Origin: Diphasiastrum complanatum
Lineage: Eukaryota; Streptophyta; Lycopodiopsida; Lycopodiales; Lycopodiaceae
Length of the DNA: 64,000 bases
NCBI GenBank assembly: GCA_029204225.1
Contig: CM055109.1
Coordinates: forward strand, 25,170,723 to 25,234,722
Reading direction: 5' to 3'
Position 1 is the first letter of the stretch, and each line of letters starts with the position of its first letter. This document shows positions 17,674 through 26,281 of this stretch, piece by piece. The translations under genes were made by a program, and so were the position numbers. The notes under the pieces are model-generated. The model ran no database searches, was not told the DNA's origin, and saw nothing but the letters and a program-made list of their open reading frames with translations.

Positions 17674-18450
17674 TGAAATTGCAAAATGGCACCAACACCT
17701 TTGACCACTCAGTGCTAGACGATACATTTCGACAGCTGATTGGAGATGACGCAGATACTACTGAGCAAGCTCTGGCAAAAATTTTGTGTGAATTGAAGAC
17801 TCTGCAACCACCAGAGGTTGAGCATAAACAATTTGGGAAATTATCGATTTCCACAACTGAGTTGCCATACAGAGGCCATGGAATTGTGCTTACAAAAGTG
17901 AGAATGAGGATGAAGGATCTCAGGCAAGTTCTTTGTCAACAAATACTCTCGTCCATGCTTATTCCCATTTCTGAATTTGTTCATTGTAATTATAACATTC
18001 TTATATAATGTATTGCAGTATGCGGTGGAGATTGACAGTTTTGCAATGAGGAGCGGAGGTTCTCGTTAGGACTGAACAGAGCGAAGGCTAGATGCATCCC
18101 TGGCATACTACATTGGACAATTCCCTGACAACTATATCTTCAGTTTCAGCAATGAGTATAGTCTTGATGGGCCCACTGAGTTGGTCAAGTGCAAAGCATT
18201 ATCAAAGCATCTTGCAGATGCTCCACTTCCACAGACTGCACCAAAGGCCTATTGTGTACGAAGGAGAGCTATCTTGCAGGACTTCTACCTGGGGTTTGAG
18301 TCCAAATTATTTCTAGCCTCAGCGGTTGGACCTTATGAGGAGCATGCTGATGCTGCTAAGCTAGCATCGGAGTTAATGAAGCCAACAGTAGGACTAGAAA
18401 ATAGATCAGAGTCACTGCTGAAAGCACTGGCTAATGTAAAAGAATTTTAA
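17673..18450 (+). CDS. Unrecognised gene, C-terminal pieces
   Basis: First piece to about 17925: FDHSVLDDTFRQLIGDD, then FGKLSISTTELPYRGHGIVL. An intron probably follows; the acceptor ATTGCAG at 18013-18019 precedes YAVEIDSFAMRSGG. The last piece (about 18080-18450) reads RLDASLAYYIGQFPDNYIF, SNEYSLDGPTELVKCKALSK, YEEHADAAKLASELM and ends NVKEF. No family is recognised. Codon use and introns suggest a former host or transposon gene rather than retroelement pol. Confidence 0.4.
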
Positions 18451-18600
18451 ATGAGAATTTGATTTTTTTTCAAAAATATGTCTGTTGAAACTGCAGGCAT
18501 TCAAAAATTTCATTCATTATGGTAGGTTATGAAAATTTCTACCAATCATCTAAATTTAAGGGCATTAAAGTGCCATTTTGAACTTCAAATGGCTCCCCTT

Positions 18601-18910
18601 CGCGCCCTTGGGTAATTTGCACGCAAGGGCACGGATTGGGGCCGTTTGGCCCGATCAAACTCCCTCTCTCCGCGCCCTTGCGTGATTTGCACGCAAGGGC
18701 ACGGAGAGAGGCTGTTTGACTTGGTCAAACAACCTCTGTCCACGCCCTTGCGTTCAGATCACGCAAGGGCGCGGAGTGGGGCCGTTTGATCAAGTCAAAT
18801 GCCCTCTCTCCGCGCCCTTGTGTGCAAATCACGCAAGGGCGCGGAGGGAGGCCGTTTGACCCGGTCAAACTGCCTCTGTCCACGCCCTTGCGTGATCTGC
18901 GTGCAAATCA
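18601..18910. repeat. Tandem array of exact 70-bp units, each with two hairpins
   Basis: Units begin at 18601, 18671, 18741 and 18811, with a partial fifth at 18881, so the period is exactly 70 bp over 4.4 units. Each holds a long hairpin (CCCTTGCGTG, short loop, CACGCAAGGG) and a second one (GTTTGAC, 3-nt loop, GTCAAAC), joined by a CTCTCTCCGCG-type spacer. Changes between units are partly compensated: where one arm differs, the stem is often shortened rather than broken. The array is about 60% GC in AT-rich surroundings. It lies between the end of the 18.45-kb gene and the 3' end of the histone-like gene. Confidence 0.85.
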
Positions 18911-19065
18911 ATATTTGACCTACACTCCGATAAAAAATTTAGAAAACCAAAACCATTCACAGAAAACTGTATTTCATCATAAAATGAATTCACACAATAA
19001 TTCAACAGAGTCCGATGACAAAAATGATCTGATATTATTATCTCAAAATTTGGAGTACATCATTT

Positions 19066-19590
19066 TTAATTCATCTCGCGTCTCAGCCTCTTTGCCAACA
19101 ACATGTCCTTTGGAAGTATAGTAACTCTCTTACAATGGACAGCACACAAAAATGAGTCTTCAAACAAATTTGTCAAATACATTTCTACTGCCTCTTGGAT
19201 AGCCAATGCAGCCTCGTCCATAATTCTGAGCCCAAGGGCGAATTCGTCCATGATCTCCTTGATCGTCCAGACAAATGGAGCTCTCGGAATGAGGAATTCT
19301 ATGGATTTTTGGTATTTTTGAATCTCCTTATACCAGTTCGAAATTCGGCTCTTCCTTCGACGTTGTGGTTGCGGAGGTTGCATCCTTCTGAGGACCTTGC
19401 CCTGCCAGGGTGGTGGTGTGGCTGCCCTTCTCCGTGTTGTCGGCTGGCTAGGTCCTGTCTCATCTTGCGTGGGAGGGTCCTGCAGGGGGTCCTGCGGCAC
19501 CACTGGTGCTGATTGATCTTGAGGCACCTGGGGAGCTTCCGGCTGTGGCGCTGGCTCTGTGTTGGAGAGGGGCTTCCCAGCACTGACCTC
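19066..19590 (-). CDS. Histone H3 fold, CENH3-like
   Basis: The 153-residue frame from 19527 has the whole histone fold. The alphaN part is ISNWYKEIQKYQKSIEFLIP, followed by alpha1 (APFVWTIKEIMDEFA), alpha2 (AALAIQEAVEMYLTNLFEDS), LCAVHCKRVTILPKDM and alpha3 ending AKRLRREMN at a stop. The conserved H3 words YQKS, ALQEA-type, LFED, LCA.H.KRVT and PKD are all present. LIP before alpha1, and the lack of canonical tail residues, point to CENH3 rather than replication H3. Loop 1 has the length of canonical H3, not the longer loop of most plant CENH3. Intronless over the fold. The frame continues upstream of 19527 (GTG there is not a start) to about 19590, where it meets the tail frame. Confidence 0.75.
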   Translation of the reverse strand, partial: EVSAGKPLSNTEPAPQPEAPQVPQDQSAPVVPQDPLQDPPTQDETGPSQPTTRRRAATPPPWQGKVLRRMQPPQPQRRRKSRISNWYKEIQKYQKSIEFLIPRAPFVWTIKEIMDEFALGLRIMDEAALAIQEAVEMYLTNLFEDSFLCAVHCKRVTILPKDMLLAKRLRREMN

Positions 19591-19942
19591 ACACCAAAAT
19601 CATGCTGCTCATCCAGAGGTGTTTGTTGTTGCCCCTGCTCCTGCCCTGCTCATCCATTGCCGCTTGTTGCTGCCCAAGCTCCTCCATTGCCACCTGTCGC
19701 TGCCCCTGCTCCTGCCCCTGCATCTGCTCACAATCCATGGGAACTTGCCCATGATCATCCATCGTTGCCTGCTCATCCTGAGTTTTGTCCATTTCCTCCG
19801 CCGCAGGTTCAATGCTGCTACTTCTGCTCCTACTCCTACTCCTCGAGTGGCTTTCCCGTGCTTCTATTGCTTTTAAATCCGCTTGGTGCAATAACGGTAT
19901 TTCCCTTGGATTCCGCCTTGTTGTTTGTTTTGTAAGTGCCAT
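19589..19942 (-). CDS. N-terminal tail of the histone H3 / CENH3-like gene
   Basis: The ATG at 19942 opens MALTKQTTRRNPR, close to the H3 start MARTKQTARK. It is followed by an Arg-Ser run (SHSRSRSRSRSSS) and a long Gln/Met/Asp/Glu-rich tail (EQATMDDHGQ, QMQGQEQGQRQVAMEE, MDEQGR). The frame ends at a TGA at 19589-19591, one base out of phase with the histone-fold frame. No intron of normal length fits between them, so a 1-nt frameshift is the simplest reading; an unseen splice is the alternative. With the fold the protein would have a tail of nearly 200 residues, several times longer than usual for CENH3. Confidence 0.65.
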   Translation of the reverse strand: MALTKQTTRRNPREIPLLHQADLKAIEARESHSRSRSRSRSSSIEPAAEEMDKTQDEQATMDDHGQVPMDCEQMQGQEQGQRQVAMEELGQQQAAMDEQGRSRGNNKHLWMSSMILV

Positions 19943-20105
19943 AAACTAGGTCGCCATGCGGATATAATAGAGTACTAATGTATAGGAATTGCAATAACGA
20001 CACTAATTTGCACTTGTGTGAGCATAGCAAGATGATATCAACCTATGAAAAACAAAGGAAACTCTCTGACACTAAGAATGAAATGGCGAAATGGGGACCC
20101 ACACA

Positions 20106-20116
20106 CCCTTATATAG
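20106..20116 (-). promoter_or_regulatory. TATA box of the histone-like gene
   Basis: On the minus strand CTATATAAGGG lies about 165 bp upstream of the ATG at 19942. The leader between is A/T-rich, without an ATG in strong context just before the start. The first four bases (20113-20116) may belong to the junction of copia element A, which begins at 20124 or 20113. Confidence 0.45.
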
Positions 20117-20123
20117 TGAGGAG

Positions 20124-20806
20124 TGTTAAAAATTCACAATTCTAGCTTGACTAGTTTTGGTCATATGACTTGTAAATAGTTAGATGGTCATGATGTGGCT
20201 TGTCACACGTGCCAAATAGCATAGGATTCCATTCATAAGGATGTTCTCAAGTAGACCTAAGTGTTAGAACCTTTGGAATGAGTCCAAATTATGCTTAGAT
20301 ACAAGGGAGAAAAAATAGGAGCTATTTTTGGTAATTTTTGCATTGTTGAGGGATCTCCAAGATTCCAACCCTAACTTGGTAGGGATGAAAGATCCACCAA
20401 AATTAGCATTAGGGATAGGTTTAGGGCTACTCATACCTGCCCAAAACCGTGATGGATCATGTATATATAGGTGATGATATCTCACCAAAATCAATGAAGC
20501 AATTTCATGTTTTTTTCTCTCATAATGGTGCAATTGCTCTCTATGTTCATAATTGTTTGAGTACTTGTGATTACTAATGATTATAGGATTGAATGTAGGT
20601 CTGGTGTACAGTACTCAGACTGTGGGAGGCCGTACTTTCACACGTGTGAAGCCTTCTTCAAGGATTTGTGCCATTTAGTGAGGTTCAAGCATAGATTTTT
20701 GATGGATTTTGATGGTTCAACTTGTGCTAATCTTATGAAATCATAATCTATTGTTTCCCTCATCATTTCAAGTGTTTTAGGATCCTTATTTGCTGTAATT
20801 TTTACA
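20124..20806 (+). repeat. 5' LTR of copia A
   Basis: TGTTAAAA...TTTTTACA. It contains a TATA box (gtatatatagg, 20461-20471) and the 14-bp palindrome TTCACACGTGTGAA (20637-20650). A minus-strand frame of 89 codons at 20264-20533 is repeated in the 3' LTR and is not considered a gene. Confidence 0.95.
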
Positions 20807-20818
20807 TGGTATCAGAGC
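20807..20818 (+). promoter_or_regulatory. Primer binding site of copia A
   Basis: TGGTATCAGAGC directly after the LTR, complementary to the 3' end of initiator methionine tRNA, as in most plant copia elements. Confidence 0.95.
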
Positions 20819-21617
20819 CTAAAGGCTGAAATGAGCTAAATCCTTGGTTTTCATTCAATTTGATCACAAGTTTTGATCTAAATCTTGTGTAGATTGGATC
20901 TTAGCATCTAGTATTGATTCTAGAACTCAAAGTGAGTCAAATACATTGGAGATTGGTGTTGTGTGACTTCATTTGCAGGTTTTTAGGTGTCTAAAACCAG
21001 AGGCAAAGTTGAATTCAATTCACATTACCAAGATAGCAAGTTTTGCTTGCTCCAAGCATTGATTTCTAAGCGAGTTTTGGAGGTGATTTCATAGAGGAGG
21101 CTTTCTAGCATTCAAGGAGAGGGAAGATCAGAGTTTTGGGGACTCTTCAAGGTTGTTCTAAGGTGTAGTAGGCACCTCCTAAAGTGATTTAGGTTCAGTC
21201 CAACCATTGCTTGACTTATGCACCAAATTAGATCAATTTTTCATCAATTTTGATCATTTTTTGCTTGTGATTGGATAGTAGATTGTGTTGCATCCTCATT
21301 AAGTTCCATTTAGATCTTTTACAAGTGATTTTGGAAGTATATTAGGTTGCTGAAATTCACTCTTGATCAGATCATTTGGAAGCTTTAATGTTCTTTATAG
21401 AAAGAGGGGCAATTCTACTAGTATTGTCTACTTCAATCAAGCAAGTGCATTGTTTCTAGTATTCTATGATTTGATTTTGTTAGAGATCATTCTTAGATCT
21501 TTATAGGAAGTCTATTACTGATCTTTTCAGGTCCCTAAGAAGTGGGATAAGGTAGACCTTCAATCAAATCAATAGAAGTAACCTTCATTTGTGACAAGTC
21601 CTTGATTAGGAGACTAG
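20819..21617 (+). other. Leader of copia A
   Basis: Untranslated leader of about 800 bp, T-rich with repeated 'gatcatttt/gatcaattt' phrases; no coding frame. The gag ATG at 21618 is in the context GACTAGATGG. Confidence 0.7.
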
Positions 21618-24386
21618 ATGGCATCTATAAATGCATATCTTTTGGATACTAATGAAAGGCTCAACAAAACTAACTATTCCATATGGAAAGTTAGAATGGA
21701 ATCTATCATGATCATGCAAGATCTGATGGAAATTGTAAATGGTAAGGAGGGTGAACCTATTCATCCTCAAGAAAAAGCCAAATACATCAAGAGGTGCAAT
21801 GTTGCACTACATTGCATAAAAATGAATGTTGCAAATGAACTCTTAAGAGAGGTAGGAGATTGCACTTCATCTCAAGATGCTTGGGAGACTTTGCAAAAGG
21901 TCTATGAATCCAAGAACCAAACTAGAATGTTAGCTTTGAAGAATCAAATCTATAGAAGCTATCAAAAGAAAGGAGAGAGTGCACATACTTTTGTCCTAAG
22001 AGTAAAAGAATTGAACAAAGAGCTAGCCTTTATAGGTGAACCTATCAAGGATGAAGAGCTTGTTCAACTCATATTGAATGGACTAAGCTTTGAATTTGAC
22101 AATTTGGTTCAGGGATATGCAATTATGGGTAAGCTACCCATACTTGAAGAACTCCAAGGCACACTCATGGCCGAGGAATCAAGAAGGAGTCAAATGCAAG
22201 AGAGGATGGATAGGCTTTCCATCCAAGGTGGAGATGACCAAGCTCTCTTCACCAAAGGCAAAGGCAAGTCCAAAGGCAAAGGATCAACATTCAAGAAGTC
22301 TACAAAGCTTGAGGATCAAGAAGGACCCCCAAAGGCATCTCCATCAACCACCAAAGTCAAGAAGGACAAATCAAAGGTGAAGTGCTACTATTGTAGCAAG
22401 ATGGGGCATTATGCCTCGGAATGCTTCAAGAGGAAGCAAGATCAAAGCCAAGCCAACATGAGCAAAGAGGAGGAGGAGGAGAGTTCACATGAGGACTCTC
22501 TCATGATGTCCATATTTTCTTCAACAAGCTTCAAAGGAGAAGATCCTTGGTGGATTGACTCGGGTGCTAGTTCACACATGACTAGTAAAAGGGAGTTTTT
22601 CTCTTCTCTCTTATCTTATGATGGACCTATAAAGTCTATCTATACAGCAAATGATGAAGCTTGTAAGATTGAAGGAGTTGGTAGCATTCCCCTTTGCTTA
22701 GGATCTTCCAAAAAGATCAACATAGAAGGTGTTTTGTACATTCCTACAATAACAAAGAATCTACTAAGTGTTGGCCAAATGGTAGACAATGGTTTCAATG
22801 TTGACTTTGCTTCAAATGAATGTTTCATCAAGAAGAAGGGTAAGATAGTGGCTAAGGGCACTAGACTTGGCAAACTATATAAGCTGGATGCATTTGTGGA
22901 TACTAATGTTGTCATGTTGGTCGAGAAGAGCAAGATATCTACCTTTACTTTATGGCACAAAAGACTTGGACATGTCAACTCGGGTTCCATGGAGGCTATG
23001 ATCAAGGAGGAGTATGCTTTAGGCCTACCAAGGTCTATTGGGAAGGAAGACAAGGTTTGTGAAGCTTGTGCCTTATCCAAGGCACATAAGAAGGTGTTTC
23101 CTAACTCCATCACAAAGTCATCTCATCCTCTTGAACTCATACACTCGGATGTGCACATTGCTAGCACCAAATCTAATGGAGGTTCATCCATGTTTTTAAC
23201 CTTCATTGATGACTACTCAAGATATTGTTGGGTGTTCTTACTTTCCTTCAAGTCTCAAGTATTTGATACTTTTGTAAAGTTCAAGTTGTTTGTGGGAAAG
23301 CATCATAATCATAGCATCAAGATTCTTAGAAGTGACAATGGTGGAGAATTCATCTCTAATGAGTTCAAGGCCTTTTGTGAAGAGGAAGGGATCAAGAAAG
23401 AGACTTCTTGTCCTTACACTCCTCAACAAAATGGAGTTGCTGAAAGAAGGAATAGAACATTATGTGAATGTTCTAAGGCTTTAAGATTAGATGCTTGTTT
23501 GCCCAAATCCTTTTGGGGTGAGTCTCTTGTATGTGCAAACTACTTGATGAATAGGGTGTCTTGCAAAGCAATTGAAGGCAAAACTCCTTATGAGATGTTG
23601 TATGGAAAGAAACCCAATCTTAATCACTTAAAAGTTTTTGGGTGTATATGTTATGTGCATGTGCCATTGGAAACAAGAACCAAGGAGGATCCATCTTCCA
23701 CAAGAGGGATCATGCTTGGATATGCAAGCTCAAGCAAGGGCTACAAAGTCTATCTCCCATCCTTGAACAAATTTGTTGTTTCAAGGGATGTCATCTTTGA
23801 TGAACATCATATGCATATGCTTGAAGAAGGCTCAAGTGCTCCAACAATCAAGAAGAAGATGGCCGAGGAGCAAGATCTTGGTTTTGAGGAGGAGCTCATG
23901 GAGGAGCAAGCACCAAACCCACCTATCACACCAAGGAGATCTTCAAGGGCAAAAGTGGAGCCATCAAGGCTCACATATCAAGGCAAAGGACAGCAAGTTG
24001 AGGGTATCTCATCCACTTCTTATGCTTTATCTAGTTTTGAAGAACCGTCTAATGTTGAAGATGCATTGAACTCCAAAGAATGGTATAAAGCTATTTTGGA
24101 TGAGTATGATGCCTTGATTGAGAATGAAACTTGGTTGCTTGTTGAGAGACCTCAAAGGAATGTAATAGGATGCAAGTGGGTCTTCAAGCTTAAGTTGAAT
24201 GCAAATGGGAGTGTTAACAAACATAAAGCAAGATTAGTTGCAAAAGGTTATGCTCAAGAGAGAGGGATAGACTATGAGGAAACTTTTGCACCCGTGGCCA
24301 AGATGGTCACAATAAGACTAATCATTGCACTTGCATCACATTTTGGATGGATTCTATGTCAAATGGATGTCTCTAATGCTTTCTGA
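21618..24386 (+). CDS. Copia A gag-protease-integrase and start of RT
   Basis: 922 codons. Gag (LNKTNYSIWKVRMESI near residue 15) with one zinc knuckle CYYCSKMGHYASEC near residue 256; protease WWIDSGASSHMT with the catalytic Asp near 314. The integrase zinc module begins LWHKRLGHVNSGSM near 446. The integrase core has Asp near 511 (HSDVH), Asp near 573 (RSDNGGEF) and Glu near 609 (NGVAERRNRT), giving the canonical D-x35-E. RT begins GCKWVFKLKLNANG near 850. The frame ends at a TGA after QMDVSNAF because one T is missing from the TTC TTG expected there. RT continues in the next frame. All other catalytic residues look intact. Confidence 0.95.
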   Translation: MASINAYLLDTNERLNKTNYSIWKVRMESIMIMQDLMEIVNGKEGEPIHPQEKAKYIKRCNVALHCIKMNVANELLREVGDCTSSQDAWETLQKVYESKNQTRMLALKNQIYRSYQKKGESAHTFVLRVKELNKELAFIGEPIKDEELVQLILNGLSFEFDNLVQGYAIMGKLPILEELQGTLMAEESRRSQMQERMDRLSIQGGDDQALFTKGKGKSKGKGSTFKKSTKLEDQEGPPKASPSTTKVKKDKSKVKCYYCSKMGHYASECFKRKQDQSQANMSKEEEEESSHEDSLMMSIFSSTSFKGEDPWWIDSGASSHMTSKREFFSSLLSYDGPIKSIYTANDEACKIEGVGSIPLCLGSSKKINIEGVLYIPTITKNLLSVGQMVDNGFNVDFASNECFIKKKGKIVAKGTRLGKLYKLDAFVDTNVVMLVEKSKISTFTLWHKRLGHVNSGSMEAMIKEEYALGLPRSIGKEDKVCEACALSKAHKKVFPNSITKSSHPLELIHSDVHIASTKSNGGSSMFLTFIDDYSRYCWVFLLSFKSQVFDTFVKFKLFVGKHHNHSIKILRSDNGGEFISNEFKAFCEEEGIKKETSCPYTPQQNGVAERRNRTLCECSKALRLDACLPKSFWGESLVCANYLMNRVSCKAIEGKTPYEMLYGKKPNLNHLKVFGCICYVHVPLETRTKEDPSSTRGIMLGYASSSKGYKVYLPSLNKFVVSRDVIFDEHHMHMLEEGSSAPTIKKKMAEEQDLGFEEELMEEQAPNPPITPRRSSRAKVEPSRLTYQGKGQQVEGISSTSYALSSFEEPSNVEDALNSKEWYKAILDEYDALIENETWLLVERPQRNVIGCKWVFKLKLNANGSVNKHKARLVAKGYAQERGIDYEETFAPVAKMVTIRLIIALASHFGWILCQMDVSNAF

Positions 24387-25584
24387 ATGGTTTTTGGAAA
24401 AGGATATCTATATGGAGCAGCCACAAGGGTTCATCAAGCATGGAATGGAGAACAAAGTATGCCATCTCCAAAGAAGCATCTATGGCTTGAAGCAAGCCTC
24501 GAGATCTTGGAATTCAAGACTACATTGCTATCTTATTTCACTTTCTTTTGTTCAAAGTGAATATGATCCCACTCTTTACATTAAGTTTGATGATGTTGGT
24601 ATTGTACTTTTACTCATTTATGTAGATGACATCATCATTAGTGGAAATAGTGTTGATGGTATTGAAAAAATCAAGATAGATCTATCCTTAGAGTTCAAGA
24701 TGGTAGATCTAGGGTGTCTTCACTTCATCTTAGGCATAGAAGTACTTAGAGGGTCTGATTTTATCTTTATAAGTCAAGTAAACTATGCTCAAAGTCTTTT
24801 GAAGAAGTTTAAGATGGAAGTATGCAAAAGTGTTGACACACCAATAGAGCAAGATGTAAAAGTGCCAAATGAAGATGATGAAAGATCCTTCATGGACATC
24901 ACTTTGTTTAGGCAACTTATAGGTTCCTTAATGTGGATCACTATAACTAGACCAGATCTTAGCTTTAGTGTATGTAGGTTGAGCCAATCCATGCAAAAGC
25001 CATTGAATATCCATTGGAAAAAGGCTAAGAGGATTCTAAGATACATCTCGGGTACATTGGATTTTGGGATTCTATATAGAGGAGATGTGATTAACCTTCA
25101 TGCATTTAGTGATTCAGATTTTGCAGGGGACAAGAGGGATAGGAAATCAACAAGTGCCTATTCAATCTTCATAGGAGAAGGTGTGGTTTCATGGCTTTCA
25201 AAAAAGCAAGAAACTATATCTCTATCTTCAACCGAGGTCGAGTACAAAGCTTTGACAACCACTACAAAGGAGGTACTTTGGATCAAGAGATTATTGGTGG
25301 AACTAAAGATCATGGATTCAGAGGAGGCACCAATCATCTACAATGACAATATATCAGCCCAACACCTTGCATCTAACCCAATCTTCCATGCAAGATCTAA
25401 GCACATTGAGATATGCCATCACTTTGTGAGAGAAATGGTGCAAGCCAAGGAGATTGCTTTGGAGCATGTTCCAAGCAATGAATGTGTAGCTGATCTACTT
25501 ACTAAACCACTTCAAAAGACACCTTTTATGAAGTTCAGATCATCACTTGGAGTGATTAGTAAAGCAATGATTGAACCAAGCTAG
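24325..25584 (+). CDS. Copia A RT and RNase H (after the frameshift)
   Basis: The meaningful part starts at about 24387, in phase with LEKDIYMEQPQGF. It has YGLKQASRSWNSRL, the RT active site LLLIYVDDIIIS (YVDD at 24619-24630), then TRPDLSFSVCRLSQSM and LRYISGT. RNase H follows with FSDSDFAGDKRDRKSTSAYS, SLSSTEVEYKALT, ARSKHIEICHHFVRE and the end VADLLTKPL. It stops at 25584, 15 bp before the 3' LTR. Confidence 0.95.
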   Translation: MHLHHILDGFYVKWMSLMLSEWFLEKDIYMEQPQGFIKHGMENKVCHLQRSIYGLKQASRSWNSRLHCYLISLSFVQSEYDPTLYIKFDDVGIVLLLIYVDDIIISGNSVDGIEKIKIDLSLEFKMVDLGCLHFILGIEVLRGSDFIFISQVNYAQSLLKKFKMEVCKSVDTPIEQDVKVPNEDDERSFMDITLFRQLIGSLMWITITRPDLSFSVCRLSQSMQKPLNIHWKKAKRILRYISGTLDFGILYRGDVINLHAFSDSDFAGDKRDRKSTSAYSIFIGEGVVSWLSKKQETISLSSTEVEYKALTTTTKEVLWIKRLLVELKIMDSEEAPIIYNDNISAQHLASNPIFHARSKHIEICHHFVREMVQAKEIALEHVPSNECVADLLTKPLQKTPFMKFRSSLGVISKAMIEPS

Positions 25585-25589
25585 ATAGT

Positions 25590-25598
25590 GAGGAGGAG
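25590..25598 (+). promoter_or_regulatory. Polypurine tract of copia A
   Basis: GAGGAGGAG directly before the 3' LTR, the plus-strand primer. A shorter version of the same neighbourhood is found in front of the 5' LTR. Confidence 0.8.
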
Positions 25599-26281
25599 TG
25601 TTAAAAATTCACAATTCTAGCTTGACTAGTTTTGGTCATATGACTTGTAAATAGTTAGATGGTCATGATGTGGCTTGTCACACGTGCCAAATAGCATAGG
25701 ATTCCATTCATAAGGATGTTCTCAAGTAGACCTAAGTGTTAGAACCTTTGGAATGAGTCCAAATTATGCTTAGATACAAGGGAGAAAAAATAGGAGCTAT
25801 TTTTGGTAATTTTTGCATTGTTGAGGGATCTCCAAGATTCCAACCCTAACTTGGTAGGGATGAAAGATCCACCAAAATTAGCATTAGGGATAGGTTTAGG
25901 GCTACTCATACCTGCCCAAAACCGTGATGGATCATGTATATATAGGTGATGATATCTCACCAAAATCAATGAAGCAATTTCATGTTTTTTTCTCTCATAA
26001 TGGTGCAATTGCTCTCTATGTTCATAATTGTTTGAGTACTTGTGATTACTAATGATTATAGGATTGAATGTAGGTCTGGTGTACAGTACTCAGACTGTGG
26101 GAGGCCGTACTTTCACACGTGTGAAGCCTTCTTCAAGGATTTGTGCCATTTAGTGAGGTTCAAGCATAGATTTTTGATGGATTTTGATGGTTCAACTTGT
26201 GCTAATCTTATGAAATCATAATCTATTGTTTCCCTCATCATTTCAAGTGTTTTAGGATCCTTATTTGCTGTAATTTTTACA
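25599..26281 (+). repeat. 3' LTR of copia A
   Basis: 683 bp, apparently identical to the 5' LTR, including the 14-bp palindrome (26112-26125). It is followed by tgtcattcc. Confidence 0.95.

Larger units (their letters stand above)
20124..26281 (+). mobile_element. Ty1/copia element A, complete, with identical-looking LTRs
   Basis: Two 683-bp LTRs in which I see no difference, a Met-tRNA primer site, a leader, gag-pol and a purine tract. The only visible lesion is a 1-nt frameshift in RT near 24383. The insertion is therefore young. There is no 5-bp target duplication (aggag on the left, tgtca on the right). The 11 bp before the left LTR (20113-20123, atagtgaggag) copy the sequence next to the purine tract (25585-25595), so the left junction is not a normal integration end. 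Confidence 0.95.

Noticed and set aside
18601-18910. CRISPR array
   Set aside because: Regular units, but there are no variable spacers between constant repeats: the whole 70-bp unit repeats, and the genome is eukaryotic.
19513-19935. 140-codon plus-strand ORF rich in Pro, Ala and Ser
   Set aside because: Antisense to the repetitive tail of the histone-like gene; composition follows from the repeats on the other strand.
20264-20533. 89-codon minus-strand ORF, identical to one at 25739-26008
   Set aside because: Both lie in the two LTRs of copia A; identity only reflects LTR identity, and no motif or start context supports a gene.
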